Shown: one piece after another, positions 44,530 through 51,960 of the stretch
How positions within the stretch are numbered: position 1 is the stretch's first letter
How the letters are laid out: each line of letters opens with the position of its first letter
Source: Cupriavidus sp. AU9028
Lineage (GTDB): Bacteria > Pseudomonadota > Gammaproteobacteria > Burkholderiales > Burkholderiaceae
Direction of reading: 5' to 3'
DNA length: 64,000 nt
NCBI RefSeq assembly: GCF_019795295.1
Contig: NZ_JAIMCG010000018.1
Span: 1 to 64,000 of the forward strand
Translations under genes and position numbers: made by a program
Notes under the pieces: model-generated
Database searches by the model: none
Seen by the model: the letters and a program-made list of their open reading frames with translations, nothing else
Told to the model about the DNA's origin: nothing

Positions 44530-44973
44530 TTAAGACGCCCCGGCGGAGCGCTGTCGTCCCTTTGAGACAACCGTCTCCCCGCCGCCCAGAACGCCTACGG
44601 CCGCAGCCCGCAGCAACCGCCTGAAGGTCGGGCACTCGAGATGACTCGGTGCGGGACAGGCGGCCGCGTGCCGGAGCCCGTCCCGTATCGCCGTGAGCCG
44701 GGCGATGGTCCTGTCCAGTTCGTCCGCCTTCGCATAAAGCCGCTTCCGGTCGATTCGCGGGGTGCCGTCGGCGGCGAACATGCGAGCGATGTCGTCCAGC
44801 GAGAACCCCGCCGCTCGCCCGAGGGCGATCAGCGCGAGCCTGTCCAGTACGCCCGGCTCGAAGACGCGCCGCAGCCCGCGTCTGCCGACGGAGGCGATCA
44901 GCCCCTTTTCCTCGTAAAACCGCAAGGTGGAGGCGGGAACGCCGGAGCGTTGTGCAACCTCGGCAATGTCCAT
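44530..44973 (-). CDS. MerR-family transcriptional regulator
   Basis: 147-residue regulator: MDIAEVAQRSGVPASTLRFY, EEKGLIASVGRRGLRRVFEP and the second-wing helix LIALGRAAGFSLDDIARMF are classic MerR DNA-binding elements. The C-terminal region has two cysteines (AACPAPSHLECP), possibly ligand-linked. Start at ATG 44973. It is divergent from a methyltransferase gene, and the shared promoter region has the stretched spacer and dyad that MerR proteins use, so it probably controls that gene and itself. Confidence 0.9.
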   Translation of the reverse strand: MDIAEVAQRSGVPASTLRFYEEKGLIASVGRRGLRRVFEPGVLDRLALIALGRAAGFSLDDIARMFAADGTPRIDRKRLYAKADELDRTIARLTAIRDGLRHAAACPAPSHLECPTFRRLLRAAAVGVLGGGETVVSKGRQRSAGAS

Positions 44974-44983
44974 GGACTGGTCC

Positions 44984-45014
44984 TTGACTTCAAGTTGACT
45001 TGAAGTGCCATGAT
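44984..45014 (+). promoter_or_regulatory. MerR-type promoter-operator for the methyltransferase gene
   Basis: -35 TTGACT (44984-44989) and -10 CATGAT (45009-45014) are 19 bases apart, the abnormal spacing corrected by MerR proteins. Between and over them lies a perfect dyad ACTTCAAGT (44987-44995), TG, ACTTGAAGT (44998-45006). Confidence 0.8.
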
Positions 45015-45055
45015 GTCTTTCATGAAGTGCGGACGCAAGTCGCAGGGAGGTGGTG

Positions 45056-45925
45056 ATGGACGATCGGCAGCAGGGGTACGACGAACAGGCGGCGCTCTGG
45101 AACGGGGTCGCCGGACAGGGATGGGTGAGGGCACAGCGCGTGCTCGATCGCCTATTCGAGCCAATGGAGGCGGCGCTGGTGCAGGCCGTGGTGCAGCGCG
45201 GCCCGGGGCAGGTGCTGGACGTCGGTTGCGGCACGGGCGCAACGACGCTGGCGGTGGCGCGTGAGATGGGCGAGCGGGGCCGCTGCATTGGCATCGATGT
45301 GTCCGGACCGATGATCGATGCCGCGCGCCGGCGTGCCGAGAACGAGGGTTCGCTCGCGCAGTTCGTCTGTGACGATGCGCAGCGCTACCGCTTCGCGGCG
45401 GGCAGCTTCGATACGGTGATCTCGCGCCTTGGCGTGATGTTTTTCGACGACCCGGTAACGGCTTTCCGAAACCTGCGTACCGCGATGCGCGAGGGCGGGG
45501 TGGTGAGAGCGATCGTGTGGCGCAGCGCCGCCGAGAATCCCTTCATGACCGTGGCGGAGCAGGCGGCCGCGCCGCTGATCCCGTCGCTGCCGGCGCGGCA
45601 ACCGGGTGCCCCCGGACAATTCGCGTTTGCCGATGCGGGCCGGGTGAGCGATATCCTCGAACGCAGCGGATGGGCGGATATCGCCGTGCGGCGGGTGGAT
45701 TTTGCCTGTGGGTTCCCGGCCGCGGAACTGGCCGGCTACGTGACCAATGTGGGGCCGGTGGGGCGGGTGTTCGGGGATCTGGACCGGGACACGCGGGAGC
45801 GCGTTGTCAGGACGGTGCTGCCTGCCTTCGATCGCTTCCTGGATGCGGGCGAGGTGCGTTTCACCGCTGCCTGCTGGCTGGTGGAAGCGACGGCTCCCTC
45901 AGGGGAGGGCCTGCACCATAGGTGA
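45056..45925 (+). CDS. Class I SAM-dependent methyltransferase
   Basis: 289-residue methyltransferase: motif I VLDVGCGTGATTLAV, motif II around IGIDVSGPMIDAA, and VISRLGVMFFDDPV for motif IV, as in the UbiE/methyltransferase-11 group. It starts MDDRQQGYDEQAALWNGVAG at ATG 45056 with GGGAGG upstream; GTG 45050 overlaps the ribosome site. It sits opposite a MerR regulator, suggesting it answers a specific chemical signal. The acceptor is unknown. Confidence 0.88.
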   Translation: MDDRQQGYDEQAALWNGVAGQGWVRAQRVLDRLFEPMEAALVQAVVQRGPGQVLDVGCGTGATTLAVAREMGERGRCIGIDVSGPMIDAARRRAENEGSLAQFVCDDAQRYRFAAGSFDTVISRLGVMFFDDPVTAFRNLRTAMREGGVVRAIVWRSAAENPFMTVAEQAAAPLIPSLPARQPGAPGQFAFADAGRVSDILERSGWADIAVRRVDFACGFPAAELAGYVTNVGPVGRVFGDLDRDTRERVVRTVLPAFDRFLDAGEVRFTAACWLVEATAPSGEGLHHR

Positions 45926-46063
45926 GCAGGTCGCCCGGTCGTTTTCCCTCACCGCGAGAGGCGCGCAGGTGCAAGCGGGGACAGCGGCACGCGAGATTAT
46001 TTATTCAATTGGAGGCGCCGAGAGGGAGTACAGTGGAGTGTCACCCATCCGCTGGAGATCGTC

Positions 46064-46348
46064 ATGGACAGCAGTCCGAGTTCCACCTACAAGGGATACG
46101 ATTTATATCCCCTGGTCTACAAGTACGAGCCTCCCCGGGAGTGGCACGAGCGCCGGCCCGATCGCGAATACAGCGCGTCGGTGGTGATATGCGAGGAGGG
46201 GCGTGAGCCTACCCAGGGCGTCGCCCGTGTCTTCGGGATTCGGGACGAGCACTGGGAGTCGCTCGGTGCCGCGAAAAGTGCGGCGCTGAAGGAAGGCGTG
46301 CGGATCATCGACGGTTTTGCCGGCGCTGCATCGATGCCCAGCTCGTAG
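46064..46348 (+). CDS. Hypothetical protein
   Basis: 94-residue soluble protein, not recognised. Starts MDSSPSSTYKGYDLYPLVYK; it contains conserved-looking WHERRPDREYSASVVI and EGVRIIDGFAG. Core-like codon use and a terminator 76 bases downstream support it as a real gene. The ribosome site is weak. No function is proposed. Confidence 0.6.
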   Translation: MDSSPSSTYKGYDLYPLVYKYEPPREWHERRPDREYSASVVICEEGREPTQGVARVFGIRDEHWESLGAAKSAALKEGVRIIDGFAGAASMPSS

Positions 46349-46767
46349 GAGCGCGCCGCCGCTGGTGTCAAGCGGACCATAAACGCGGCGAGCGAGGCCG
46401 GTCCCGGCCGTTCCCACGTCTCGAAGGCCCGTGTAACCGGACGGTTATGCGGGCCTTTTCTTTTTCAAGGTCCAGCCAGAGCGAAGTGCTACCAGTCCAC
46501 GTCCGACGAGGCTCAAATCGGGACCAGTCCCGGTTTTTGGAGGCAGTAGTAGGCACGGAACGTAAGCTGCAGCCGAATTCCTGAAGTCATTCGAGGTGTA
46601 GGAGGCAATCTGCCGTTGGGTACCCGGAACGTTAGTCCCGATGGCGTAGGTCGGACGTCATTGCGTGGCAGTTGGGACGGTCGTCCGGGTATCCACCTGA
46701 ACAAGGAAGCGGTGGCACGACAAGCGTTGTGCCACGGCTCTGTTGGGACCTGGATGAGGGACGAGAT
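46349..46767 (+). other. Gene-free stretch
   Basis: 419 bases. Holds the terminator at 46425-46466 and an imperfect hairpin TGGCACGAC/GTTGTGCCA around 46711-46733. No supported gene. Confidence 0.4.
46425..46466 (+). terminator. Terminator downstream of the hypothetical gene
   Basis: AAGGCCCG (46425-46432) and CGGGCCTT (46451-46458) enclose a second stem TAACCG/CGGTTA (46435-46448); then a T-rich run TTCTTTTT. Confidence 0.85.
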
Positions 46768-47313
46768 ATGTCAATGGTGGTCGATGGCGACAGCCGCAAG
46801 CCAGACGCGGACAGCGATGTATGCATGACGGAGTCCGAGACGTGCCCGGCTGACTGCAAGGGCGGTGTGCGGGCTCGGCGGTGGCTGACCGTATCGGCGG
46901 TGACCGCGCGGCGGCTGTCGCCGGCCATCATCCGCGGCCAGAAGGCGTCGATTCAGCGGGAGCTGGTGAGAACCGCCAGGCAGTTGATGCGCGAGTTCGG
47001 TCGCCCGCTGATCTTGCGCCGCGTGCTGTTGTCCGGCGAGGATATCGCGGACCCTTGGCGGCAGGCGGGCACCGAGTTCAAGTTTACCGGCACGCTGTTC
47101 GACTTTCCGGTGACCAATGGCGACACCGCCTTCGCCAGCGAGAGGCTGATCTTGCTGGGCGACAAGCAGTGCTTTCTGGTGGCCAATGGGTTGCCGGCGC
47201 CGGTGCCTGGCGACCAGGTGGTCTCGGGGCGCGAGATCTGGAAGGTGATCTGGGTAAAGGCATTCAGTCCGGCCGGCAGGCCGGTGCTGTTCGAATTGCA
47301 CGTTCGCCGCTGA
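46768..47313 (+). CDS. Phage-like protein, head-completion/neck type
   Basis: 181-residue protein. Its C-terminal part (about 60-181) looks like small phage head-tail connector proteins: a helical ARQLMREFGRPLILRRVLL, then beta-rich text with GDKQCFLVANGLPAPVPGDQ and a closing EIWKVIWVKAFSPAGRPVLF...ELHVRR. ATG 46768 with GAGGG upstream is the chosen start; ATG 46774 is next. No other phage genes adjoin, so it is probably a stray remnant that stayed intact. The family assignment is by pattern only. Confidence 0.5.
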   Translation: MSMVVDGDSRKPDADSDVCMTESETCPADCKGGVRARRWLTVSAVTARRLSPAIIRGQKASIQRELVRTARQLMREFGRPLILRRVLLSGEDIADPWRQAGTEFKFTGTLFDFPVTNGDTAFASERLILLGDKQCFLVANGLPAPVPGDQVVSGREIWKVIWVKAFSPAGRPVLFELHVRR

Positions 47314-47325
47314 ATCGCGCACTGT

Positions 47326-47520
47326 TCCGGCGCTCCCTCGAACGAGGCGCGGCGCGCGGGCATTCTGGCGTTGTGGCAGGAATACGAAGACGCCGCCTCA
47401 CCGGAGGCGAAGACGGTCAAGGCGCTGGACAAGCTGGACAATCCTTCAGCATAACCAGGGCATCAATCCTGCCGATTTCGATTACGGGTTCATCGATTAC
47501 GGGTTCGGTCTGAACTGCGG
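47326..47520 (+). pseudogene. Decayed HD-domain hydrolase fragment
   Basis: Frame one reads EARRAGILALWQEYEDAASP then EAKTVKALDKLDN; the next frame continues LQHNQGINPADFDYGF. These match consecutive parts of HDDC2/YfbR-type HD hydrolases (LW-x-EYE, SPEA-K-VK-LDKLE, LQHNQG-NP-DFDY). A frame shift at about 47441 (consistent with a 2-base loss in one codon) separates them, the upstream HD region is missing, and the 3' end carries a duplicated GATTACGGGTTC. So it is a broken fragment. Confidence 0.65.
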
Positions 47521-47558
47521 GAAGCAGCGCGAACGAGAATACGCTCGCGGGATCGCGC

Positions 47559-47945
47559 CTAGCCTTCGCCCCGACACCCGGACCCCCGCGGCCTGCCTCC
47601 CGATGGGCGATCCTGTTCCAGGAACGCCCACAGTGCGGTGTCCCGGGCAAGGCCGCTGCGAACGTCCCCGATCGCCTTCTGGACCGCCGGGCCCGCATTG
47701 ATCGCGCTGATATCGATATGCGGATTTGCGTCGGCAAAGACCCGGAAAATCTCGTCGGCGAACGGCCGGCCAATCGCATCGACATGTCTGAAGTCAAGTA
47801 CGACCGACTGGAATCGCCGCAGCGGTGCGAGCAGGCGCCTGGCTGAGGAGCGGGAGGCGAGGCTGTCCGCGCCGGATCGCAGGAAGCGGACAGGGATCAT
47901 TGCGATACCGAATCCGGTGTCCTCGCCATTGCGGTCCGTGTCCAT
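47559..47945 (-). CDS. STAS-like (DUF4325) domain protein
   Basis: 128-residue protein with a DUF4325/STAS-like fold: SRSSARRLLAPLRRFQSVVL, then DFRHVDAIGRPFADEIFRVF and ADANPHIDISAINAGPAVQK. Such domains act as switch or regulatory modules, often beside a histidine-kinase-like ATPase, none of which is nearby. ATG 47945 has GGAG five to six bases upstream and was preferred to 47966. The C-terminal tail is Arg/Gly-rich. Function is unknown. Confidence 0.65.
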   Translation of the reverse strand: MDTDRNGEDTGFGIAMIPVRFLRSGADSLASRSSARRLLAPLRRFQSVVLDFRHVDAIGRPFADEIFRVFADANPHIDISAINAGPAVQKAIGDVRSGLARDTALWAFLEQDRPSGGRPRGSGCRGEG

Positions 47946-48226
47946 CGCAACTCCGGGTTGGTCCATGCAGCCGGGGCGAAAAAAGCCCGATGTGGCGCCA
48001 GGACAGGATGCGAGTGTCCTGGTAGCGACATCGGGCAAACGACAACATCAGGAAATCGGTGTGGCGAGCGGCCGATCCGATCGTCGAGGCGGCGACAGGA
48101 CCGGCACCCATCCGCGATTGCCACACCGAGAGCAAGCTTAATTGGGTAGTTGGGCGGCGCTAGCGGAAAACGCCATTGGCTGTAGCTAAGCGGAATGCGG
48201 CGTGCGGGCAAGGGCCGCGGAAGCCG

Positions 48227-48343
48227 TCAATCCTTGCCGCCGTAGGTTTCATCCTCGCGCTTGCCGGCGATGACCATGACAGTTGCGAGCGCGCCGACGC
48301 AGGCGCCCAGCATGAAGATCGCGATCCCGAGCAGGAAGGTCAT
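48227..48343 (-). CDS. Small single-span membrane protein (DUF3789-like)
   Basis: 38-residue protein, MTFLLGIAIFMLGACVGALA then TVMVIAGKREDETYGGKD: one membrane helix and a charged tail. AAAGGA precedes ATG 48343. It resembles DUF3789 small membrane proteins, common in phage-linked regions. Function is unknown. Confidence 0.55.
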   Translation of the reverse strand: MTFLLGIAIFMLGACVGALATVMVIAGKREDETYGGKD

Positions 48344-48543
48344 GGTTTCCTTTGTTTTTTCGCTGGCCAGAGTGGTGGATGCAGAAGGCAACCGGGAGTG
48401 TATCCGGGACGCCCGCACGGTCGGGATGCGGGGCGCTACCTATTGCTTGTCGTCGATGAAACAACGTTGAACGGACTTTGCCCGACTGTGGCAAGGGCTG
48501 TGCACGCTGCCGGCGTGGATCTTTAGTTCGCGAACATCGCCGG

Positions 48544-49182
48544 TCACCCGGCGCTCTGGACGGTTTGCGTCTCGGCGGCGCCAGGGGCGTCGAGCCTGCG
48601 CATGACTCGGGCGGGATTGCCCACGGCGATGACGTTGGGCGGAATGTCGCGGGTGACCACGGCGCCGGCACCGATGACGCTGTTCGCGCCGATGGTGACG
48701 CCGGGCAGCACGATGACGCCCCCGCCCAGCCAGACGTTGTCGCCGATGACGATCGGCTCGGCGGCCTCCCACTTCTGCTGGCGCGGAGCCGGGTCGACGG
48801 GATGCGTGGGTGTCAGCAACTGGACGTTCGGGCCGATCTGCACGTCCGCGCCGATGGTGATGGGGGCGACGTCCAGCGCTACCAATCCATAGTTGATGAA
48901 GGTGCGGGCACCGACGCGGATGTACTTGCCGTAGTCCACATAGATCGGGGGCTTGATATGGGCATCCGGCGCGATGGCGCCGAGGAGACGTTCGATGGTT
49001 TGCCGCGCGGCATCGTCGTCACTGCCGTACTGGGCGGCGTAGTCGCGCGCCAGTCGATAGGCTTCGCGCGCCTCGGCATGCAATTGCGGATCGTCGGCGA
49101 TATACAGGTCGCCGGACTGCATTCTCTCTTTCTGGGTGCGGGTGTCCGCCGCGCCTGGCGGCGGACTGCCTGGATCCTGCAT
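48544..49182 (-). CDS. Maltose/galactoside O-acetyltransferase family protein (LbH)
   Basis: 212-residue left-handed beta-helix acetyltransferase: the N-terminal acceptor domain (about 20-70, KERMQSGDLYIADDP) and the hexapeptide-repeat domain with VRVGA-like IRVGARTFINYG, TIGADVQIGPNVQLLTPTHP (catalytic His in the THP loop), then IGDNVWLGGGVIVLPGVTIG and the closing AVGNPARVMRRL. Maa/LacA/NodL-type enzymes acetylate sugars with acetyl-CoA. ATG 49182 gives a full N-terminus; ATG 49122 is an alternative. The substrate is unknown. Confidence 0.88.
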   Translation of the reverse strand: MQDPGSPPPGAADTRTQKERMQSGDLYIADDPQLHAEAREAYRLARDYAAQYGSDDDAARQTIERLLGAIAPDAHIKPPIYVDYGKYIRVGARTFINYGLVALDVAPITIGADVQIGPNVQLLTPTHPVDPAPRQQKWEAAEPIVIGDNVWLGGGVIVLPGVTIGANSVIGAGAVVTRDIPPNVIAVGNPARVMRRLDAPGAAETQTVQSAG

Positions 49183-49286
49183 GGGTACGTGTCCATCGCG
49201 GCTGGATGCCGCACTGAACTGTGCGACTGCCGGAGCGGTAGCCCGGTTCCCGCTTCCCGGTTTCTGCTCCCTGCTTCCCGCGTCCG

Positions 49287-49967
49287 TCAGCCCAGGTCCA
49301 GCTCGCAGCTGGCGATCGGCCGCGGCGATCCACTGCCGCGTGGGGGCAGGGGGTCCGGGGCGCTGTCCATCGCTTCGGCAGGGTAGTTGCGCAGGAAGGT
49401 GCGGGCGCGTTCGGGGTCGCGGCAGCTCAGCCAGTCATCCCACTCGTCGCGCGGTATCACGACGATGCTGCGCTTTTCCTTGCCCGGTGCATGCATGCGC
49501 CCCATCAGGGGATGCTTGTCGGCGTTGACGGTGAGCATGGTGAACGAGACCAGTCCGTCGGGCCAGTCCCGCCACAGGCCGGCCACCGCGAGCACCGGCT
49601 CGTCGCGAAGCCAGATGCGGTGGCGCACCGGTTTTGGTCCCAGTTCGTAGTTCGGTTCATAGAAGCAGAGCATCGGCACCAGGCATCGCTGGCCGCGCTT
49701 CCACGGTCCGCTGAAGGTGGGCCGCTCGCCTATGCTCTCGGCACGCGCATTGGTCGAATCGAATTTCCTTGCGCCCGCCGGAATCCGGTCCCTGGGCACC
49801 ATGCCGAAGCTGGCAAGCACCGCGTCCCGGTGAGCCGGCGTATTGGCGCGGATGATGGGAGCGAGATAGCCCGGCCACGTTTCCGCCTTCCACTCGAGAG
49901 GGGGCGGCTCGATGCCGAAAATGTCGCGCAGGACTTGCCGGTGTATCGGTGCGTAGTTGGTGCACAT
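49287..49967 (-). CDS. SOS response-associated peptidase (SRAP/YedK family)
   Basis: 226-residue SRAP protein. The family's catalytic Cys2 (MCTNYAP), the Asn of STNARAES, a Glu in MLCFYEP and a His in GRMHAPGKEKRSIVVI are all present, so the DNA-protein crosslinking chemistry at abasic sites known for YedK/HMCES should be possible. The usual MCGR start and GFYEW are changed to MCTN and CFYEP, placing it in a divergent branch. Lies 51 bases after a small gene that has a LexA box in front, consistent with SOS control. Confidence 0.88.
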   Translation of the reverse strand: MCTNYAPIHRQVLRDIFGIEPPPLEWKAETWPGYLAPIIRANTPAHRDAVLASFGMVPRDRIPAGARKFDSTNARAESIGERPTFSGPWKRGQRCLVPMLCFYEPNYELGPKPVRHRIWLRDEPVLAVAGLWRDWPDGLVSFTMLTVNADKHPLMGRMHAPGKEKRSIVVIPRDEWDDWLSCRDPERARTFLRNYPAEAMDSAPDPLPPRGSGSPRPIASCELDLG

Positions 49968-50018
49968 GGCGATCGCTGTTCAGTGCTGTCTGGATGAGGG
50001 AGCCGGGAGCGCGCGCCG

Positions 50019-50423
50019 CTAGCGCCGTCTGCTGCCTCCGCGCCGCGCCGCACGCAGATCGACGGAGACGACTTCGCTGCCGCGATCGTCGGTGCCCTCC
50101 GTGCAATCTTCGATACACAGTTCCCCGGCCAGTTCTCGTCGCAGGGCGTTGAGGATGATGTGAAAGGCCGAGGTGTTCGATTCTCTGTCATAGAGCGGGA
50201 AACACGCGGCGAGCTGATGCGCGCGGCGCACGATGGCATGCAGGCGGGCGATTTCCCACAGCAGGGCGCGGACTTCGGGCGTGCGGTTGCGCTGGTACAT
50301 GGCCTTCATGTCGCCCCGCGTCAGAGGCGGGCGAAACCGACGCTGCTCGGGCTCGCTGGCGGTATCGACTTCGCCGGAGGCCACTGCCGTGGCCCAAAGA
50401 TGCTCGTTGCCGCGCGAATGCAT
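50019..50423 (-). CDS. Hypothetical protein, first gene of the LexA-controlled locus
   Basis: 134-residue protein, not recognised. Core region about 40-110: MYQRNRTPEVRALLWEIARL, HAIVRRAHQLAACFPL and FHIILNALRRELAGELCIED; the C-terminal tail is Arg-rich. ATG 50423 is 31 bases from the LexA box; ATG 50309 is a possible later start. Its position before the SRAP gene suggests a DNA-damage role, not shown by the sequence itself. Confidence 0.6.
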   Translation of the reverse strand: MHSRGNEHLWATAVASGEVDTASEPEQRRFRPPLTRGDMKAMYQRNRTPEVRALLWEIARLHAIVRRAHQLAACFPLYDRESNTSAFHIILNALRRELAGELCIEDCTEGTDDRGSEVVSVDLRAARRGGSRRR

Positions 50424-50453
50424 TTGCCAGGATGCGCCGAGGTCACATGAATA

Positions 50454-50469
50454 CTGTATGGATATACAG
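50454..50469. promoter_or_regulatory. LexA (SOS) box
   Basis: CTGTATGGATATACAG, exactly CTGT-N8-ACAG, inside the longer palindrome ATACTGTAT...ATACAGTAT. On the minus strand a TATACT -10 (50473-50468) overlaps it, so LexA binding would block the promoter of the downstream gene and SRAP. Confidence 0.88.
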
Positions 50470-50565
50470 TATATCCGACCTGTGGCGGCCCTGGCCCAGG
50501 AGAGCGGCAACGCGAGCCCTCCCTGGCGCGCGGGATGGCCCGGCGATGCAGAGCAGAGACAGGGA

Positions 50566-50673
50566 TCAGGACTGCTGCAGAGCCAGCGCCGACACCGAGG
50601 TAAGCCACCCGGTAACGAGGCACACGCCGATCCAGCCGCTCGCGATGAGGACGATGTCTCGCCAGTTCAACAT
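50566..50673 (-). CDS. Very small membrane protein (35 residues)
   Basis: Reads MLNWRDIVLIASGWIGVCLV then TGWLTSVSALALQQS and stop. A single hydrophobic span and a clear GGGAGA ribosome site four bases upstream (GGGAGATTGAC-ATG) support translation. Too short for usual gene finders; function unknown. Confidence 0.45.
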   Translation of the reverse strand: MLNWRDIVLIASGWIGVCLVTGWLTSVSALALQQS

Positions 50674-51009
50674 GTCAATCTCCCGCCTGTGCGTGTCGCT
50701 TGCAGAACGAGAAGACAAAAGGCCTTCGCCGGTCCGATTTCAGGGACCGGAGAGCGGGGTTGCTTCTCGCATGACGCTAAGCCTAGTCAAGCCGGCAAGG
50801 GATGAGCGGGGCGAGTTGTAAGGGAGTTTTTCAATGCTGCGTACTGCCGTCTCGGGCAGCGCAATCTGTAAGGGCGCTGTATCAGGCAGCCCGAAGGGCC
50901 AGGGCGGAAGACAAGCGCGAGAAGGAAGGAGGGAAGGGACGAGGGAAGGGAGGCAGAAGCGAAAAGAGGATGGCAGGCGGCCATCCTCCTGGGCGGATCG
51001 GCGGGAGGG
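50674..51009. other. Gene-free stretch with purine-rich tract
   Basis: 336 bases. A G/A-rich block (about 50907-50965) and the minus-strand terminator at 50960-50988 lie here; nothing else is supported. Confidence 0.4.
50960..50988 (-). terminator. Terminator of the DUF2188 gene cluster
   Basis: GAGGATGGC (50966-50974) and GCCATCCTC (50980-50988), 9-bp perfect stem, followed on the minus strand by TTTTC. It is 21 bases past the stop of the last DUF2188 gene. Confidence 0.7.
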
Positions 51010-51219
51010 TCAGGGCGTGCCGCCGAAATGGCGGCGCGATTCGATGCGCCCGTCGTCGCCATGAACGATCAGGTCCACCTTGTCCAGGCGGGCTTTCTCG
51101 CCGCCGGCGGCGACGGCTTCTTCGCGCGAGGGATAGTGCGAGGTGGCGCCGTCGGTTCCCTCGACTTCGACGGCCCAGCCATTGCGCGTGGTGGGAATGA
51201 CGTGGACATTCCGGTTCAT
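51010..51219 (-). CDS. DUF2188-domain protein, copy 3
   Basis: 69 residues: MNRNVHVIPTTRNGWAVEVE, SHYPSREEAVAAGGEKARLD, KVDLIVHGDDGRIESRRHFG. The DUF2188 pattern (NVHV-P...W-V, T/S-hydrophobic helix, L-V-H--DG-I) is clear. AGGAGA precedes ATG 51219. One of three tandem paralogues in the same direction. Confidence 0.8.
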   Translation of the reverse strand: MNRNVHVIPTTRNGWAVEVEGTDGATSHYPSREEAVAAGGEKARLDKVDLIVHGDDGRIESRRHFGGTP

Positions 51220-51283
51220 CGGCGTGTTCTCCTCTTGCAGCGGAGCAGGGGCCCCGAAAGCGGGCAGGACGATACGCCGCGCG

Positions 51284-51493
51284 TCAGGCCACCAGCATTT
51301 CGTGCTCGGCGAGCCGGCGGATCTCGCCGTCGCGTTCCTGCACCAGCAGCCCGACACCGCGACGCCGCGCCGCGGCCATCGCGAGCTGCAATGCGTCGTC
51401 GCGCGCGTCGTACTTGAGGATGGAAGTGGCTTGTCCTTCCACCGTCAGTTCCCACCCGCTGAGGGTGGCTTTCAGGACGAAATTGCGTGGCAT
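51284..51493 (-). CDS. DUF2188-like protein, copy 2 (divergent)
   Basis: 69 residues: MPRNFVLKATLSGWELTVEG, KYDARDDALQLAMAAARRRG, VGLLVQERDGEIRRLAEHEM. It has the same length and fold pattern as copies 1 and 3 but lacks the NxHV start and the VHG triplet, so it is the most diverged copy. Confidence 0.7.
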   Translation of the reverse strand: MPRNFVLKATLSGWELTVEGQATSILKYDARDDALQLAMAAARRRGVGLLVQERDGEIRRLAEHEMLVA

Positions 51494-51599
51494 GGTAGTC
51501 GGTCCGGAGCACACAGAGAGATTGCATCGTAGTCCACCGGTGCGGTCGGCAAAATGGGTGTCCGTCCTACGCGGCGGCCGCCTCCCGCACTGGCTCGCA

Positions 51600-51824
51600 T
51601 CAGCCGCGCACGTTGGCCGGATCGTTGCCAAAGCTGTTGCGCATGCGGATCTGACCGTCGCGGCCATGGACGAGCAGCTCGACCTGCTCGCGACGGGCGA
51701 TGTCGGTGGCCGCTTCGATCGCTTCTTCCTGGGTCGGGTGATGGGAACTCGGTGCCGCGTCGCCTTCGCGGCTGACATTCCAGCCGGTGCCGTGCGGTAC
51801 GACATGGATGTTCTTCGATCGCAT
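51600..51824 (-). CDS. DUF2188-domain protein, copy 1
   Basis: 74 residues: MRSKNIHVVPHGTGWNVSRE, SHHPTQEEAIEAATDIARRE, QVELLVHGRDGQIRMRNSFG. A canonical DUF2188 small protein. A GGAGCA ribosome site precedes ATG 51824 on the minus strand. Cytoplasmic; function of the family is unknown. Confidence 0.82.
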   Translation of the reverse strand: MRSKNIHVVPHGTGWNVSREGDAAPSSHHPTQEEAIEAATDIARREQVELLVHGRDGQIRMRNSFGNDPANVRG

Positions 51825-51960
51825 GGTCTGCTCCTTGTAGTGGTCCCTTATTTCTAAGGCCGGACGACTGGCGGGGGTATCCGCTCGTCCGACAGGAGCC
51901 GCATCCGGCGCCCTTGTCGCGTGCTAGCATCGATTGCATGAGGACCACGGGAGAATTGCC

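Noticed and set aside
44284-44565. 93-codon plus-strand ORF between the acyltransferase and MerR genes
   Set aside because: No ribosome site or family pattern, and it overlaps the end of the MerR gene.
46435-46448. Small dyad TAACCG/CGGTTA as an operator
   Set aside because: It is the inner stem of a terminator hairpin at 46425-46466.
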